Assembly: GCA_021018995.1 (NCBI GenBank)
Contig: CM037589.1
Location: forward strand, 12,229,001-12,293,000
Reading direction: 5' to 3'
DNA from: Chloranthus sessilifolius
Lineage: Eukaryota > Streptophyta > Magnoliopsida > Chloranthales > Chloranthaceae
Length of the DNA: 64,000 nucleotides
The translations under genes were made by a program, and so were the position numbers. The notes under the pieces were generated by a model that worked only from the letters and a program-made list of their open reading frames with translations, made no database searches and had not been told where the DNA came from. The first letter of the stretch is position 1. Each line of letters opens with the position of its first letter. Shown here in pieces: positions 33,571 through 45,464 of this stretch.

Positions 33571-34387
33571 GCACGAATAGAACCATGATTGGGCCATGAT
33601 CTAGAGATCAGTCTAGTATATTGGGCTGAAAAAAATCTCCATCATTTGATTCAAGGCAGTAAACGATTTTCACGTGTTTTGGATATTGATTATTTTCGCT
33701 CCAAATACAAATACACATTCATATGTTATTTTTTTAATTTTAATCAATCTTTAGTGCATAAGATTGGCATAAAATACAATATCTATTATCTGATTCGATG
33801 CATGAGCGTAAATTAATGCTTAGGCGCATTAAATCAGATGCCAGTGATTATGTTTCGAGCCAATCTTTGTATCAAAGATCTTTTGATCATAACTTTCAAA
33901 TCGGATGACTTAGATAGTGTTTTCAAGTGGCACAGGTCCCAACAATAGCCTTTGTTCTCAAGGATGGGTATGCAACTTTTCGGGGTGCAAATACTCACAA
34001 TCTACCTCAACCTAGATTAAAAGGTGACAATAAAAAATGAAATCCTAAGGCAGCTAAACCTCAATTATATGGCAAGAAGAAATAGAAAAACTAAAATTAA
34101 GTCTAAAAGTAGTCTGATTGGTCGCTTGCGGAGATGGGTTATTGGAGCTCCTTCTCAATCGCATCTGTCATGTTGTGACAATCATGTGCAACACAGATTA
34201 TAGTTGTAAGTTGTAACAAATAGAAAAGGACTTTCAGAAAAGTACGCATTATAAAATAAATGCTGTAAGTCCCAAGAGGACCTTTTAGGAGGACCCAAAT
34301 TAAACTAGGGTACCTTTACATGTGCGAATGAATATAGCTCCCTTTTTAACCTTTATTTGGATTCACTCTTTTTTTTAAAAAATCTTT
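33571..34387. other. Intergenic, no gene seen
   Basis: It has partial family A words at 33589-33700; otherwise AT-rich without signatures. Confidence 0.4.
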
Positions 34388-34562
34388 AAACACACCCACT
34401 TTTCTTCAACTCTACTAGTCGTGCAACAACCGCTTCTTCTTCTCCTATTTCTTCTCGGTTCTGATGATTCGTACAGCCTACTAATTTCAGTAATGCACTC
34501 ATTTCTTCATCATCCTTAGCTTCTTCTTTTCCTTCTTCTATTTCCTCTAGAATGAAACTCAC
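34380..34562 (-). other. Open acidic frame, coding-like, unknown
   Basis: On minus an open frame of about 57 codons ends in TAA just before 34380 and reads SFILEEIEEGKEEAKDDEE then MSALLKLVGCTNHQNREE, IGEEEAVVARLVELKKSG. It has strong Glu/Lys bias with aliphatic spacing, so it may be a coiled-coil gene piece. No family recognised, no splice sites obvious. Confidence 0.3.
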
Positions 34563-34809
34563 ATGAAATCTCCTTCTAAATTCTTTTTGAAACTTTGTTA
34601 AAATTATTGTGAAACCTACCTAAAATCCTCTTAGAGTTAAAAACCCTCTAAAAAGTTATTCTGTAAAGCTCGTGATCTTATCAATAAATAAATAAAGCTC
34701 GTGGCGGGAATCAATCTCTATGAAAGGGTTGTCTTCAAGTCCAACCAACTGTCATCTTACCATGTGATCCTATAGCATCCACACTTCGTTGTGTGCCGTC
34801 AGATTCTTA

Positions 34810-36205
34810 ACACAAATACCATCATAAATGTTTGAAAATAACGTTGTCTTTATATAGCTTTTCAAGTATTTTATGAGACTTTCTTCTGTTCCAGAGTTTT
34901 TTTTAGGTTGTGAGTTTTCCTTCTATTTTCTGTTGAAAGCTACAATTTATTTTCGAAGGTTTTTTTTATCAAGAAAGCTCTTATTCGGAGCTACCAATAG
35001 TATACTCCACCCAAAAGAATAGATAAGATCGATTCTAATGATCGAGTGTCAAGAAACATTAGTACCAGCTAATTGTCATTTAAATAGGTTGGTTTGACAT
35101 TTAAACAAGGAATGAATGGCATTTAAAACATCATTGCAACCGAATTAAGAACTCACATTAGAAATTTTATTTTTTGAATCTACCCGACAAAAGTCTTTAA
35201 CACATTACTGATTAAGAATATATAGAATTTGACAATCATCCGATCAGTATAATCGGTTCGAAAAACAGCATAAATACGTGCGGATTTAGCACATGCAAGA
35301 AGACATTACACTTTCTGGCATTTTCTTCAAAAAGTGAAGAACACGAGGAATTGTCAGAAACGGTAGGAAAATGAGGTGTTGGACAACTCAAGAACGCTCG
35401 CAAGGAAAATGACTTTCTGTGAATTTGAAGTTTCTACGTAGAATATGAGGAGCTCATTTTCTAGGGTTTTCTCGGGAAAGCTCTGAAATTGCCAAACGAA
35501 CAAGGCCTATAGCCTTGTTTGAGAGTCAAGTAAGTCTCCAAAACTAAAACTTTTCTGCGGAAAATGGACTTTCCGAGCATTTATGAGAATTTCTTCGAAA
35601 TTTTTTTTTGGGCGACGGGTTTTCCTTGCATTTTCAGCTGAAAGCGACAATTTGTTTTCAGAGTTTTTTTCTCAGGAAAACTCTGTTTGTGAGCTACCAA
35701 TAGTATACTTCACCCAAAGAAATGCATCGGATCGATTCTAATGAACAAGCGTCAGATAACGTTTGTACCAGCCAACTGCCAATTAAATAGGTTGGTTTGG
35801 CATTTAAACAAGGAATGAATGACATTTAAAACACATTGCAGCCGTATTAAAAATCAACATTAGAAAGTTTATTTTCAGAATCTACCTAGCAAAAGTCTTC
35901 AATACATTATTGTTTGAAAATATATAAAATTTGACGATCATCCGATCAGTATAACCACTTCAATGAACGATATAAATACGTGCGGCTTTAGCGCATGCAA
36001 GAAAACATTGCACTTTCTGGCATTTTCTTCAGAAAGTGAAGAACAGAAGAAAAGGTCAAAAATGATACGAAAATGAGTTTCTAAGCAACTCAAGAACGCT
36101 TGCAAGGAAAATGACTTTCTGCGAATTTGAAGTTTTTACGTAGAATCTGAGGCGCTCATTTTCTAGGGTTTTCTCGGGAAAGCTCTGAAACTGCCAAACA
36201 AGGTG
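34810..36205. repeat. Tandem duplication, 703-bp unit, 2 copies
   Basis: Copy 1 is about 34810-35512 and copy 2 about 35513-36205. The constant offset of 702-703 bp is checked at GCTACCAATAGTATACT and at CTCGGGAAAGCTCTGAAA. The junction reads CAAACGAACAAGGCC then GCCTTGTTTGAGAGTC, inverted words of the GGCCTTGTTCG kind seen at other MITE ends here, so two elements may abut. No coding signature. Confidence 0.8.
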
Positions 36206-36251
36206 AGAATCCATAAGATGTTTTAGTTTAAAAAGAAATCAAAATAAAAGA

Positions 36252-36258
<7 letters not shown>

Positions 36259-36299
<41 letters not shown>
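36259..36299 (+). repeat. Poly(A) tract
   Basis: About 41 consecutive A, interrupted by none. No SINE or LINE body was recognised upstream. Confidence 0.95.
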
Positions 36300-36300
<1 letters not shown>

Positions 36301-36314
36301 AAAGTAGCTAGAAG

Positions 36315-36593
36315 CAAGGTATCAAAAACTGACCGAAATCGATACATATCGGCGATACATATTGGTTTTTAGGCAAACTGATATGCATTGGCTCGATACG
36401 TATCGGTATCCCCACTCGGGTATTCGATACCGTGTCGACTGATATGGACTTGTATCGGCCGATACATCTCGGTTTCAACTAAGATGTAGAGTTTTCCTTC
36501 TTTTTTTTAAAAAAAGCCAATATGTATCGGCCGAGTCGTATGGTCTTGGGCAAATCAATACCCAAGACCGATACCGACGATTTTGATACCTTG
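36315..36593. mobile_element. hAT-type MITE, CCGATACATATCGG body
   Basis: The ends are CAAGGTATCAAAAA and TTTTGATACCTTG. The flanks GCTAGAAG / GCTAGGAG (36307-36314, 36594-36601) differ at one base. The body is built from GATACGTATCGG-like palindromes. 279 bp, sister of 6310-6583. Confidence 0.8.
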
Positions 36594-36601
36594 GCTAGGA
36601 G

Positions 36602-37817
36602 TGGTTGGATCAGAAATAAAGGCCATATTTACAAGTTATGTCTAATCTAACCTATTATTAAAGTCATTGGATCCTGCGGTGCATTGATCAAAAAAGGACT
36701 GTGTTATTAAATAATTTTACAGGCAGCATATGTGGCGCAACATGGCAGGCTGCACGTCCAGTGGGGCTCAAACAAGGAAAATTATAAACGGTGGACAGAT
36801 TTTGATAGACAATGCTAATCATGTCGTGCCACATAAGCATCCTGCAAAATTGTCCACTGTATAACATTGTCCTTCAACAATGCAGACAGTCACATCGGGC
36901 AGAAGCTGACTGCAAAATTGTCTATCAAAATTGTTCATATGCCATAAATATTTATAAATCCAAGGTCTCCAAGCGGCTAGCCATCTGTGACTGAAACTGG
37001 ACCCAAACCGACCCAAAAACCAAAATAACCACAAGCGGTGGGTTTGGTTGTGGGTGGCTGAAATTGAAAATCGGTTGCATAGATTTAGAAAACCAACCAA
37101 AAAATGGGGGTAAAGAGAATCGTACAAAAATTCCCAAAATTCGAAAAAACCCACAAAAAAATAAATAATAAAATATCAAAACCAAAATGGAATCAATTAT
37201 TTCAATTTATGTTTCAAGTTTTTGAAATTTAACCAAGCCAAATCGAGAACTGGTTTTCTTAGTTTCTGTTTCAAGTTTTCGAAATTTAATCAAGCCGAAT
37301 CGAAAGCCGAAATTTTATGATTTTGTATATGGGTGACACCACACGGATTTACATACAATGATGGGAGGTCACGGGTCCCCCCAAAGTTTTAAAGAAACTT
37401 TAAAAGGCCTTAAGGGCCACGGAATAGAGCGACACATATATTCATTAAAAAATCCCAACCTCCAAGCTTTTATGGGTGTGATAGGTTGGCCATGATCCCT
37501 AGATCTACCCTGTGGAAGATTGTAATGAAAAACAATCTCTATCGTCCGATTAAAGACAGTCAATATGCTATGTTTGGAACCATTAATTGTTGAGATTGAA
37601 TCTTGTTACCCGTTCCCTTAATTCAGTATGTTAAAGCCAGAAGAGAGAAATTAGGCATAACAAAATCATAAGGTTATTTGTAGCTGTAATTTTAAATATA
37701 CATTATACGGTTGCTAATAGTGGTAGGTACTCATTTAAAGCATGATGCCTCTTTTCTCACTCACTCATCTTGTACCTACAAAAAATCTCTCCCATAACTC
37801 ACCTATTATAAAGAGTT
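36602..37817. other. Intergenic, no gene seen
   Basis: A segment at 36720-36920 with CGTGCCACATAAG and ACAATTTTG words is related to 42240-42370, probably an undefined MITE family. The rest has no signature. Confidence 0.45.
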
Positions 37818-38286
37818 GGGTACCTCTTTTTGCGTCCACACAATCTCTCACGACGCTTATATTTGAAATTCTTAAACTTGTTGACTGCTTAGAATTAGAC
37901 GATCTAAATCATTTTTCATCCCAATCTTTCACACGATAGATCTTGAGACTGAACATACCATCAAACGATCTATTTTTTATTTCACATGATACAAATCCTC
38001 AAAAGTAGAGAGCAACTATTTGCACACGAGATGAAATTTCATATGACATACATCATGTTTAAACGGTATTTTTTACATTACGTTTAAGTGGTATTTTTTT
38101 GGGATTTGTACCACGTGAAATAAAAAATAGCCCGTCTGATGGTTCGTTCATGATCTCAAGATCTATCATGTGAAAGATTGGAGTGAAAAACAATCTCCAT
38201 CATCTGATTTGAAGTAGTTATCAAGTTTTAGGAGGTTTCGAACGTATGCGCTCTTAGAGAATGCGTGAGAACGATCAGAGGTACCC
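37818..38286. mobile_element. Mutator-type foldback MITE (family A variant)
   Basis: TIRs start GGGTACCTC and end GAGGTACCC. AAAGAGTT lies on both sides (37810-37817 and from 38287), with 8 of 9 bases matching if the duplication is 9 bp. The interior carries the family A words around CAAGATCTATCATGTGAAAG. Confidence 0.65.
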
Positions 38287-38354
38287 AAAGAGTTTTCCCA
38301 CTAAATACCATTATTTACACATTGTAAAATTGCAACCTTGTCCAATCTCTTCTA

Positions 38355-38785
38355 CTCATGCATAATGATGGACTATTTTGAATTAGACAATGGAGAACAT
38401 TTTTTGTCCCAATTTTCAACACAATGGATCTTGAGATTATAGGCGTACCATCACACTGTCAATTTTTTCTTCCATGTGGCACACACAAGGATCAAATTTT
38501 CGGGTATCATTTCGGTTTCGGAGGGGACCGAAACCAAAATTTTGGACTGAAATTTCGGCCGAAAACCGAAATTTTGGCCAAAATTTCGATCCAAATTATC
38601 TTATCGGTGGGGACCGAAACCGATAATTTCAACCGAAATTTTGGTCATTTCAGCAGAATTTTTGGTCCTTGGGCACACATCCCAAAAAATGACCCCAAAT
38701 CATATTTGAACAAAACGTGCTCCATGTGATTTTAAATGTGTGCCACGGGAAATAAAAATTGACTGTATGATCATATGCCCCTAAT
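38355..38785. mobile_element. Family A-like MITE split by a hAT MITE
   Basis: The left half ends TTCCATGTGGCACACA and the right half resumes GGCACACATCCCAAAAAATGA, as in intact copies. The 186-bp hAT MITE between them carries its own 8-bp duplication. Confidence 0.6.
38486..38671. mobile_element. hAT-type MITE (CAAGGATCAAA family), perfect TSD
   Basis: The ends are CAAGGATCAAA and TTTGGTCCTTG. GGCACACA is duplicated exactly at 38478-38485 and 38672-38679. The body consists of AAATTTCGG / CCGAAACC words. Confidence 0.85.
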
Positions 38786-38808
38786 TTGGGGAAAAAATTT
38801 TGAGCTGG

Positions 38809-39175
38809 AAGTAGGTTGTCAACGGGCTGGGGCGGGTTTTTCACCTGGCCCGTATTTAAAAAAAGAAAAAAGGGCTCGGCCCAGCCCATTTAGCTATCTG
38901 GGCCGGGCTCAACCCATTTTTAGAATTTTTCGATCCAAACCAGGCCCGATTAGCTATCCGAGCCGGGCCGGATTCTCACATTTTTTTAGAAAAAATCAAA
39001 AAATTTTTTTAAGGATATCGGCTAAACAGGCCAGTCCAGGCCTTACGCTTTGAAGTCCAAACCTAGGCCCATTTCTTATTTGAGCCAGGCCTGGCCCATT
39101 TAATAAAACTGAAAATTTTAGGACTGAACCTGACCCATCAAGGCCGGCCTCGGGCCGAAGCCCGGCCGTTGACAG
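38809..39175. mobile_element. hAT-like MITE, GGCCCGGCCC family, worn
   Basis: GTTGTCAACGGGCTGG at the left and CCGGCCGTTGACAGCC at the right are worn forms of the TIRs seen intact at 49240-49579. The body is made of GGCC-rich palindromic words. No clean duplication. Confidence 0.6.
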
Positions 39176-39498
39176 CCGAAGCTGGAAGACTATTGAGTGA
39201 CCCCTTTAGGAAAATTCTGTCCCCCACTGGGTGAGACATCATTGAATGACCTAGGTGATGAAAGTTGTCATCAAAACCACTTCAATCTGTCAAATGGTTA
39301 AGTGGCATGAAGCCCGCCAAAAATTCGACTCCAGAAATGGACGAATTTCTACAACATCGGCGAAATAAGGGACTTGTCTGTGTGGGCCAACGAAATAATG
39401 GACTTGTTTTTAATAAATGCGGCAGCTAGCTACTTGTATTATTAAGCTCTTTTTGTGTCCTTTCCTCGTAATCCTTAAAGAGAATTCGTACTAAAACT

Positions 39499-40085
39499 TA
39501 GGAGTGTTATCGAGTCGATTCGGATCGGTTTTCATGTAAAATCAAAATTGAACCGACAACTATCGGTTTCTATTTTATGAAACCGAATCGATAAGAACTG
39601 ATAGTTATCGGTTCAGTTGGTTCGGTCGATTTTCGGTTTCTAAATCTCATTTTTTAAAATTTTCTTTATTTGTAGCATTTAACTGAATCGAATCGATTTT
39701 TTCGATTTCGGTTTAGAGTTTTCTAAATTTATATAAACTGAACCGATTTATACAAACTTTTTTTGCAAACTCCTATGATTCAACTGATTTTAAGACTTTT
39801 GGTGATTAACAAACTAAAACAGCAACAGTTGGTTTTTTATAACAAGCCTCACACACTATCAAACTCAAACATAGACATACTATAATTCATATATACACCA
39901 CTATCGGTTTCTTATCGGTTTGGTTTTAATTTTTTAATGTTAAAACCGAAACCGAACTGGTAACTATCAGTTTCTATTTTTTGAAACCGAAATCGAACTG
40001 ATATATCCCAAAACCGAAATCAAACCGAAATTTCGATCGGTTTTAGTCGATTTGGTCGGTTCGATTGGTTGTTTGCACAGCCCTA
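39499..40085. mobile_element. hAT-type MITE, AACCGA body, perfect TSD
   Basis: The ends are TAGGAGTGTTATCGAG and, on the right, GTTTGCACAGCCCTA. CTAAAACT is duplicated exactly at 39491-39498 and 40086-40093. The 587-bp body is dominated by ACCGAAAC / GTTTCGGT words on both strands. Confidence 0.85.
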
Positions 40086-40326
40086 CTAAAACTTTTAGTG
40101 GCCTAGCTCCTAAACATGATTTATATAAAAATTGATATGCACATTTTCAAGGACCCTGAAATGTGTTAATAATATTATGCCTCTCAAGGACAGGAGGGGC
40201 CCTGGCGTGGTAATGCCACATCAATCGATCAATTTGTTAGTAGATGTCTTTCACTTTAAAAAGGATAGCTCTATTTACGGTATTAGGAAGCACCCACCTT
40301 GCACTAATAACAAGTGTACCCTCTAA

Positions 40327-40690
40327 GGCCTCATTCGAGAGTTAGAAATTACTAAGATTTCAAGCATTTTTCTTCGAAACTTCTTTTTTGAGGATTTACT
40401 AAGCTTTTCTTGTTTTCAAGAGTTTAGGTGAGACCCACTGAAAATTAGGCACTTTTCAAGTGTCGTACAAATTTGGTTTTCCAAATATTTTGCTTGGAAA
40501 GACTAAGGCCTTGTTCGGGAGCCAGATTTCATTTAGAATTTGAGTTGAAACTCGAAAAGTAGCAAGATTGAGTGATTTTCTGAGCATTTCTTATGTTCAA
40601 GAGTTGGTGTTGGGAACTGGGAATCTGATGACTTTTCGAGTGAAAATGACAGGTCTTCATCCGAACAAATTGCTCGGATTAACTAAGATT
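40327..40690. repeat. Tandem pair of GGCCTTGTTCG-type elements
   Basis: Two units of about 176 bp, each preceded by TAA: the first starts GGCCTCATTCGAGAG at 40327, the second GGCCTTGTTCGGGAG at 40505. Both end with GCTTGGAAAGACTAA or GCTCGGATTAACTAAG. TIR-like starts next to TAA recall PIF/Harbinger MITEs, but I could not prove termini. Confidence 0.5.
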
Positions 40691-40787
40691 TTAAGCTCAG
40701 ATTTTAGGGTGTTGTGTATATTGCAAGTTAGTATATATATGAGATCCAACCTCACCAACCAACGGTCATCAAAACAGCTACTTTAAA

Positions 40788-40826
40788 AACAAAACAAAAC
40801 AAACAAACAAACAAACAAACAAAAAA
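40788..40826 (+). repeat. (AAAC)n microsatellite
   Basis: About nine AAAC/AAAAC units. Confidence 0.85.
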
Positions 40827-40829
40827 TTG

Positions 40830-41239
40830 CAGATCGGAGAAGATGACGATGAGTTGAGAAAAACTTGCTGTCGCCGATACGATTTTATGGCTCACTGGAT
40901 TGTCACTGGACCGATACCAAACGATTCCCGGCGTCGAGAGCCATTGGCCAGTGTGTTGTACAGTTGATTTTGCATTGCTTACTCTATTAAGATTTCAACG
41001 CACCGTCATGAGGCACCTATCCAGTGCGTCGTTATATCTTGCGCTTCTGTTGTTTCTCTGTTACTCTTCTCTTTAGTATATAAGACAACAGACTAATATA
41101 TAATATAATATAATATATTATATTGATATACTAATAGCAAATACAAACAAGCAACCAACTTTAATATTAGACATCAAATAAAGGCAACCGACTTGATGAA
41201 TAGGGAGCCATTACTTGCAATCGCTTTGTAGAGCTGTTG
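40830..41239. other. Intergenic, no gene seen
   Basis: Low-copy-looking to 41070, then short TATAT / ATATT stretches. No signature. Confidence 0.4.

Positions 41240-41292
<53 letters not shown>
41240..41292. repeat. (AT)n microsatellite
   Basis: About 26 AT units directly against the left end of a family A MITE (GAGTACC at 41294). Confidence 0.95.
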
Positions 41293-41293
<1 letters not shown>

Positions 41294-41294
<1 letters not shown>

Positions 41295-41640
41295 AGTACC
41301 TTTAAATCCACCCACTAAGTCTTTGAGTTCACCCACGCGGAAACACATCAACTACATTGAATCGGATGATGGAGATTGTTTATCGTCCCAACATTTCACG
41401 CGATCGATCTTTAGATCATGGGTGTACCATCAGACGGTCGATTTTTTATTTCATGTGGTACACACCCATAAAAGGGACCTTAAAATCAATTTTAAGCGTG
41501 CACGTGATGTTAAGGCCACTTTTCTTAGATGTGTGCCGCGTGAAATGAAACATCGGTCGTCTGATGGTACGCCGATAATCTCAAGATCCATCGTGTGAAA
41601 GACGAGGATAAATGATTTCCATCGTCTGAATCAGATCGTC
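41294..41640. mobile_element. Family A MITE, right end lost
   Basis: The left TIR GAGTACCTTTAAATCCACCC is intact and the foldback body follows (GTGTACCATCAGACGGTCG and its complement GTCTGATGGTACG). The copy breaks down at a small duplication near 41620 and lacks the right TIR. Confidence 0.75.
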
Positions 41641-41769
41641 TGATTCAGATTTGAACAATAAACAATCTCCATCGTTTGAGACAGATCAGTCAATGGTTAT
41701 TGTCTAAACAGTATGTGATATGTTATGCTAATGTTCTTCATATGGCAACAAATTGAATAACTTTGCAAT

Positions 41770-42155
41770 TGAGTATTAGTGACCCATTTTAAAAGTAATG
41801 GTCATTAAATCAGATTTTTTTAAAAAAAATCCATCAAATATGTTCAGTCCCATCTCGATTGGTTGCCCGTAAATTTTGAGAGAAATCCGAGTACGACATA
41901 TAAATCAATGATTAGATTACGTTTCTACGGTCATAGCATAATCACTGATTGAATTGATTCTGAGAATTTTCTGAGAGGAACTTAAAAATAAAGGATTCTG
42001 AGTTTTATAAAAATCTGTCAGAAATCTGAGTAACTTAAGAACGCATATAAGAAAAATCAGGAATCTGAGTTTACTAAGAATTTGCCAGAAATTTGAGTGT
42101 TCAAAAATCTGAGCTTTCCTGGGAAAAATCAGGAAACACCTGAATAGGGCCTAAG
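41770..42155 (+). repeat. Dispersed 390-bp element, copy 1
   Basis: Homologous in reverse orientation to 58393-58770: TTTTAAAAGTAATGGTCATTAA, CCCATCTCGATTGGTTG and CAGAAATCTGAGTAACTTAAG all match. One end carries AGGGCCTAA, like the GGCC/TAA ends above. A partial copy lies at 43250-43450. Confidence 0.75.
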
Positions 42156-42519
42156 ATTCTAAGTCGTGGGTAGCATACAACACTTGAGGCAATGCATTGG
42201 AACATTGTCTCCACATGTGTTGCATCGGCTATGACGGATAGTGTTATATAGTAGACAATTTTTTATAGATAATTTTGTAGGCAACTTATGGGGCCCAAAC
42301 ACTACAGCCAATCACGTCGTGCCACATAAGGTACTTGTAAAATTGTCTATCAAAAATTGTCCACCGTTTATAATATTTTGGCTATGCCCAACATTTCCCT
42401 TTCCTTTATTTTTATTTTAAAAACCCCGTTAAAGAGGGACCAACTAAGAAATTGGTGAATTAGAGAGCTTTTACAGGTGTTGGCCTCTCTTCCTATGCGG
42501 ACCTACTTGAAGGGACATG
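42156..42519. other. Intergenic, no gene seen
   Basis: The segment 42240-42370 is related to 36720-36920 (CGTGCCACATAAG, AATTGTCTATCAAAA). No gene. Confidence 0.45.
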
Positions 42520-42890
42520 ACCTTGGTGGAGAGAGATGGCATAGCTCTATGCTAGCCTCGATTGTCATAGCAGAGTTCTTCTCATCCTCTTTATTAACAT
42601 CATACTACTTGCTTTGGCAGGCACTCCTTATCCTTGATACTCCTTTCATAGCGAGATTTTATGGAAGATTTACTTGTTCAGCAATTCTACCATCCTCTCT
42701 ACTCGCTCCTTGCTAAAGCAGATTTTATTTGCTCTGATAAAGAGTCAGTAGAGAGTAGCGGAGGTTGCTACTAGAGCAATTAAATCCTCTTTTACAGAGA
42801 GTTAGAAAAGAGAATGAAAATCAACTAAAACATGTGAACTTTCTTGTGACAGAGGCTAACAGAAAGTTATGTCATACGCAACCATAGTAC
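42520..42890. mobile_element. Foldback MITE (CATAGCTCT family), copy 2
   Basis: It matches 3090-3470 along its length (GGCATAGCTCTATG, CCATCCTCTCTACTCGCTCC, AGAGTTAGAAAAGA). Two copies 39 kb apart support a mobile family. Confidence 0.6.
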
Positions 42891-43497
42891 TAGGCCACCA
42901 CCCATAAGGTGCTCTTCCTCGAGCACGGGGGGATTTTTTATACTTTGTTGTTGTTTTATTTGTACGTTTTGGTAAGAATTCAGACAAATGTATGTTTTAG
43001 CCTACTGGACTTGTCTTTCATTTTTGAAAGTACCTTTATATTAATACTGCATATGATAATACCGGATAAGTCTTTTATGAAATAATGTAACCAAAAAGAG
43101 ACTTGTGAGACCGCTAGTATGCATATAAATAATTAGTATTTTAATTAGAGCATTTAAAAATCAGATTGTCAAATGTATTCATCGTCACTTGGATTGCTAT
43201 AATAGATTTTACAAAAATATGAGTACGATACGACACCGACCTTGAATAAAAGTATGGACGGCCAGAAAAAATTGGATTCTGAAAAGAACTGAAAAATGAA
43301 GGAAAAATCATAAAATTAGGAAACGCTAAAAATCTAAGCAACTTAAGGCCACTCTTTGAAAAACTAGTGCTCCAGAATCATAAATTTGACGTGTTAGGAG
43401 TTTGAGTTTTTATGAAAAAAGTCAGGAATTACTGCCCAAGGCCTAAAGGTGTAAAGTAAGCGTTCTTACGGTTTCTTTGTGTGTGTAAATATAACTT
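42891..43497. other. Intergenic with partial dispersed repeat
   Basis: 43250-43450 is a partial copy of the 390-bp dispersed element. No gene seen. Confidence 0.45.
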
Positions 43498-43936
43498 AAG
43501 TATCTTTAAATTCATCCACTATATGTTTGAGTTCACTTAAATTCATCCGCTATATGTTTGAGTTCGCTCACGTTGAAACACATTGACTTGATAGAATCAG
43601 ATGATGGAGATCATTCATCCTCCCAATCTTTCCCACGATGGATCTTGAGATCATGGGCTTACCATTATACGGTTATTGTTTTATTTCTCGTGACATACAT
43701 CTCAGAAAACTGACTTTAACATCACGTGTACGCTCAAAATTGATTTTAAGGTCACTTTTTTGAGTGTGTAACACATAAAATAAAAAATCAATCATCTGAT
43801 AGTACGATCATATTCTCAAAATCCATTGTGTGAAAAATTGAGACGACAAACAATCTCCATCGTCCAATTCAATATATTCAATGTGTTTCAATATGAGCAA
43901 ACTCAAAGATATGGCGGAGTGAATTTAACGGTACTC
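43498..43936. mobile_element. Family A MITE, full length
   Basis: Worn TIRs AAGTATCTTTAAATTC and GAATTTAACGGTACTC. The flanks ATATAACTT / ATAGAGCTT agree at 6 of 9 positions, so the duplication is only suggestive. The interior is a clear foldback with GATCTTGAGATCATGGGC words. A short internal repeat of CATCCACTATATGTTTGAG near the left end. Confidence 0.7.
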
Positions 43937-44190
43937 ATAGAGCTTTCTCATTGAAATTTGATCTAATATCGTAAACCTTGATAGATAGTTATTTAACTTT
44001 TGTGACCTACCGTCAAATTTCTTAAAAAATATCTTAAGGTTGAAAATCTGTGCCAGTCAACTTTGGTGTCAATGCGGGTAAAGGCATTTCCAACCATACC
44101 CCATAGATCCCCATAGAGAGTTGGGTTCAATTTCAACCGGTTTTCAAATCCTTGGATGGAAAAGGATTTTGACATGAAAATTATCTTTAT

Positions 44191-44297
44191 GATAAATTTG
44201 GGTATCTAACTTAAAATCAATTGGCAATAATTAGAGGGACATAATATTATAAGGGGAGAGACCAGATTATAATTACTCAATGTGGGATTAAACTTAA
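44191..44297 (-). mobile_element. Single LTR-like copy of the small TRIM
   Basis: It matches the 112-bp terminal repeats of the TRIM at 2365-2677 (TGATAAATTTGGGTATC, AATTGGCAATAATTAGAGG, TGTGGGATTAAACTTAAAC). Only one repeat is present, so it is probably a solo LTR. Confidence 0.65.
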
Positions 44298-45039
44298 ACT
44301 ATTTAAGCATATTCATTAGGAAAATTTTTTATATATAATCCACTTAAAGTTATTTTCCTAAATACATTTCATATTTTTTTTAAATCTAATGAACTCCCGT
44401 ATTTAAAACTTAGTGCACCAAAAGTACAATATGCCCATAAAATTCCTAATATATACCACATGAAAAACAAATTTTTCATGTCGTATCCTAATTTACACTT
44501 GGACTCCCAGTGGAGTGCAAACCTAAGTCGTCAAGCGATTGCGAGAATCACAGCGGCCTTATCAAATGACATTCGATTGTTTTGATTCAAATGACCTAGG
44601 GCACGTTTGATTGACTGCTTGTTTTCTAGCCGCGGCGTTACACGTCGCGACAATTGCATACAACAGTGTCCCCTCGTACCCAATTTTTGTATCTGTAAAC
44701 CAAAATGTGTTTTCTTTATGTCAATCAAACGATCACTTACGGTCAACCTTTCTGTTATAATCAAGAAAATACGTTTGGTATTGCAATCAAACGTGCCCCT
44801 AGTTTCTTATCTAAATTCTCAATCTTTGATGTCAAAGATCTTCAAATCACAGCGCCCCTATCAAATGACACGCATGATACACATGATGATTCCACATAGT
44901 ACAGATCCTAAAAAATAACCCAAGTATTGGGCACATGGCTCTCCCGCTTCTTACATGCTACTAACCCTTGTCAGCACGTTACCTGATGCAATCCGTTTCC
45001 CACCCATATTGGATCTTTCCAAGATTCTTCCTTATCACC
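44298..45039. other. Intergenic, no gene seen
   Basis: A region near 44560-44860 has GATTG-CTTGTTTTC and its complement spaced like a worn TIR pair (GGGCACGTTTGATT at 44600 and AATCAAACGTGCCCC at 44784), so a small TIR element is likely at about 44599-44800. The rest has no signature. Confidence 0.45.
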
Positions 45040-45310
45040 CTGAGTTTCTTGTGCTAGACTGCTTTGAATAAGACAAAGGAGGTCATATTTTTTTTACCAA
45101 TCTTCGGCACAATAGATTTTGAGATTGTGTGCCTCTCATCACATGGTTAGGTTTTGATTCCACATTTGATATATGCACATGATTGTGTTCACTTTTCGTG
45201 ATGTGTCCCACGTGGAATAAAAATGACCGTTTGATGGTAGGCCATGGTCAGAAGACACATTGAGTGGAAGTTTGGGATATATTCGATCTCCTTACGTGAA
45301 AGCCGAGTTG
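45040..45310. mobile_element. Family A-like MITE, worn
   Basis: GACTGCTTTGAATAAGAC, CACAATAGATTTTGAGATTG and the complementary half with CACGTGGAATAAAAATGACC mark a foldback copy. Ends not resolved. Confidence 0.5.
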
Positions 45311-45464
45311 AGAAAGAAGAATTTGGGCTTGTAAATAAGGGCAATGGTAAACCAATCCAGACAGTTTAGGCCAAAACCGATCAGGATCAGCAAAGATTTG
45401 ATACCATACCCACAAGTGAGAGATTAGAACATCTCCAATGGTGTATCCTATATCTAACGTGGCT

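Noticed and set aside
36259-36299. LINE or processed pseudogene tail
   Set aside because: A long A tract, but no LINE domain or spliced gene copy precedes it.
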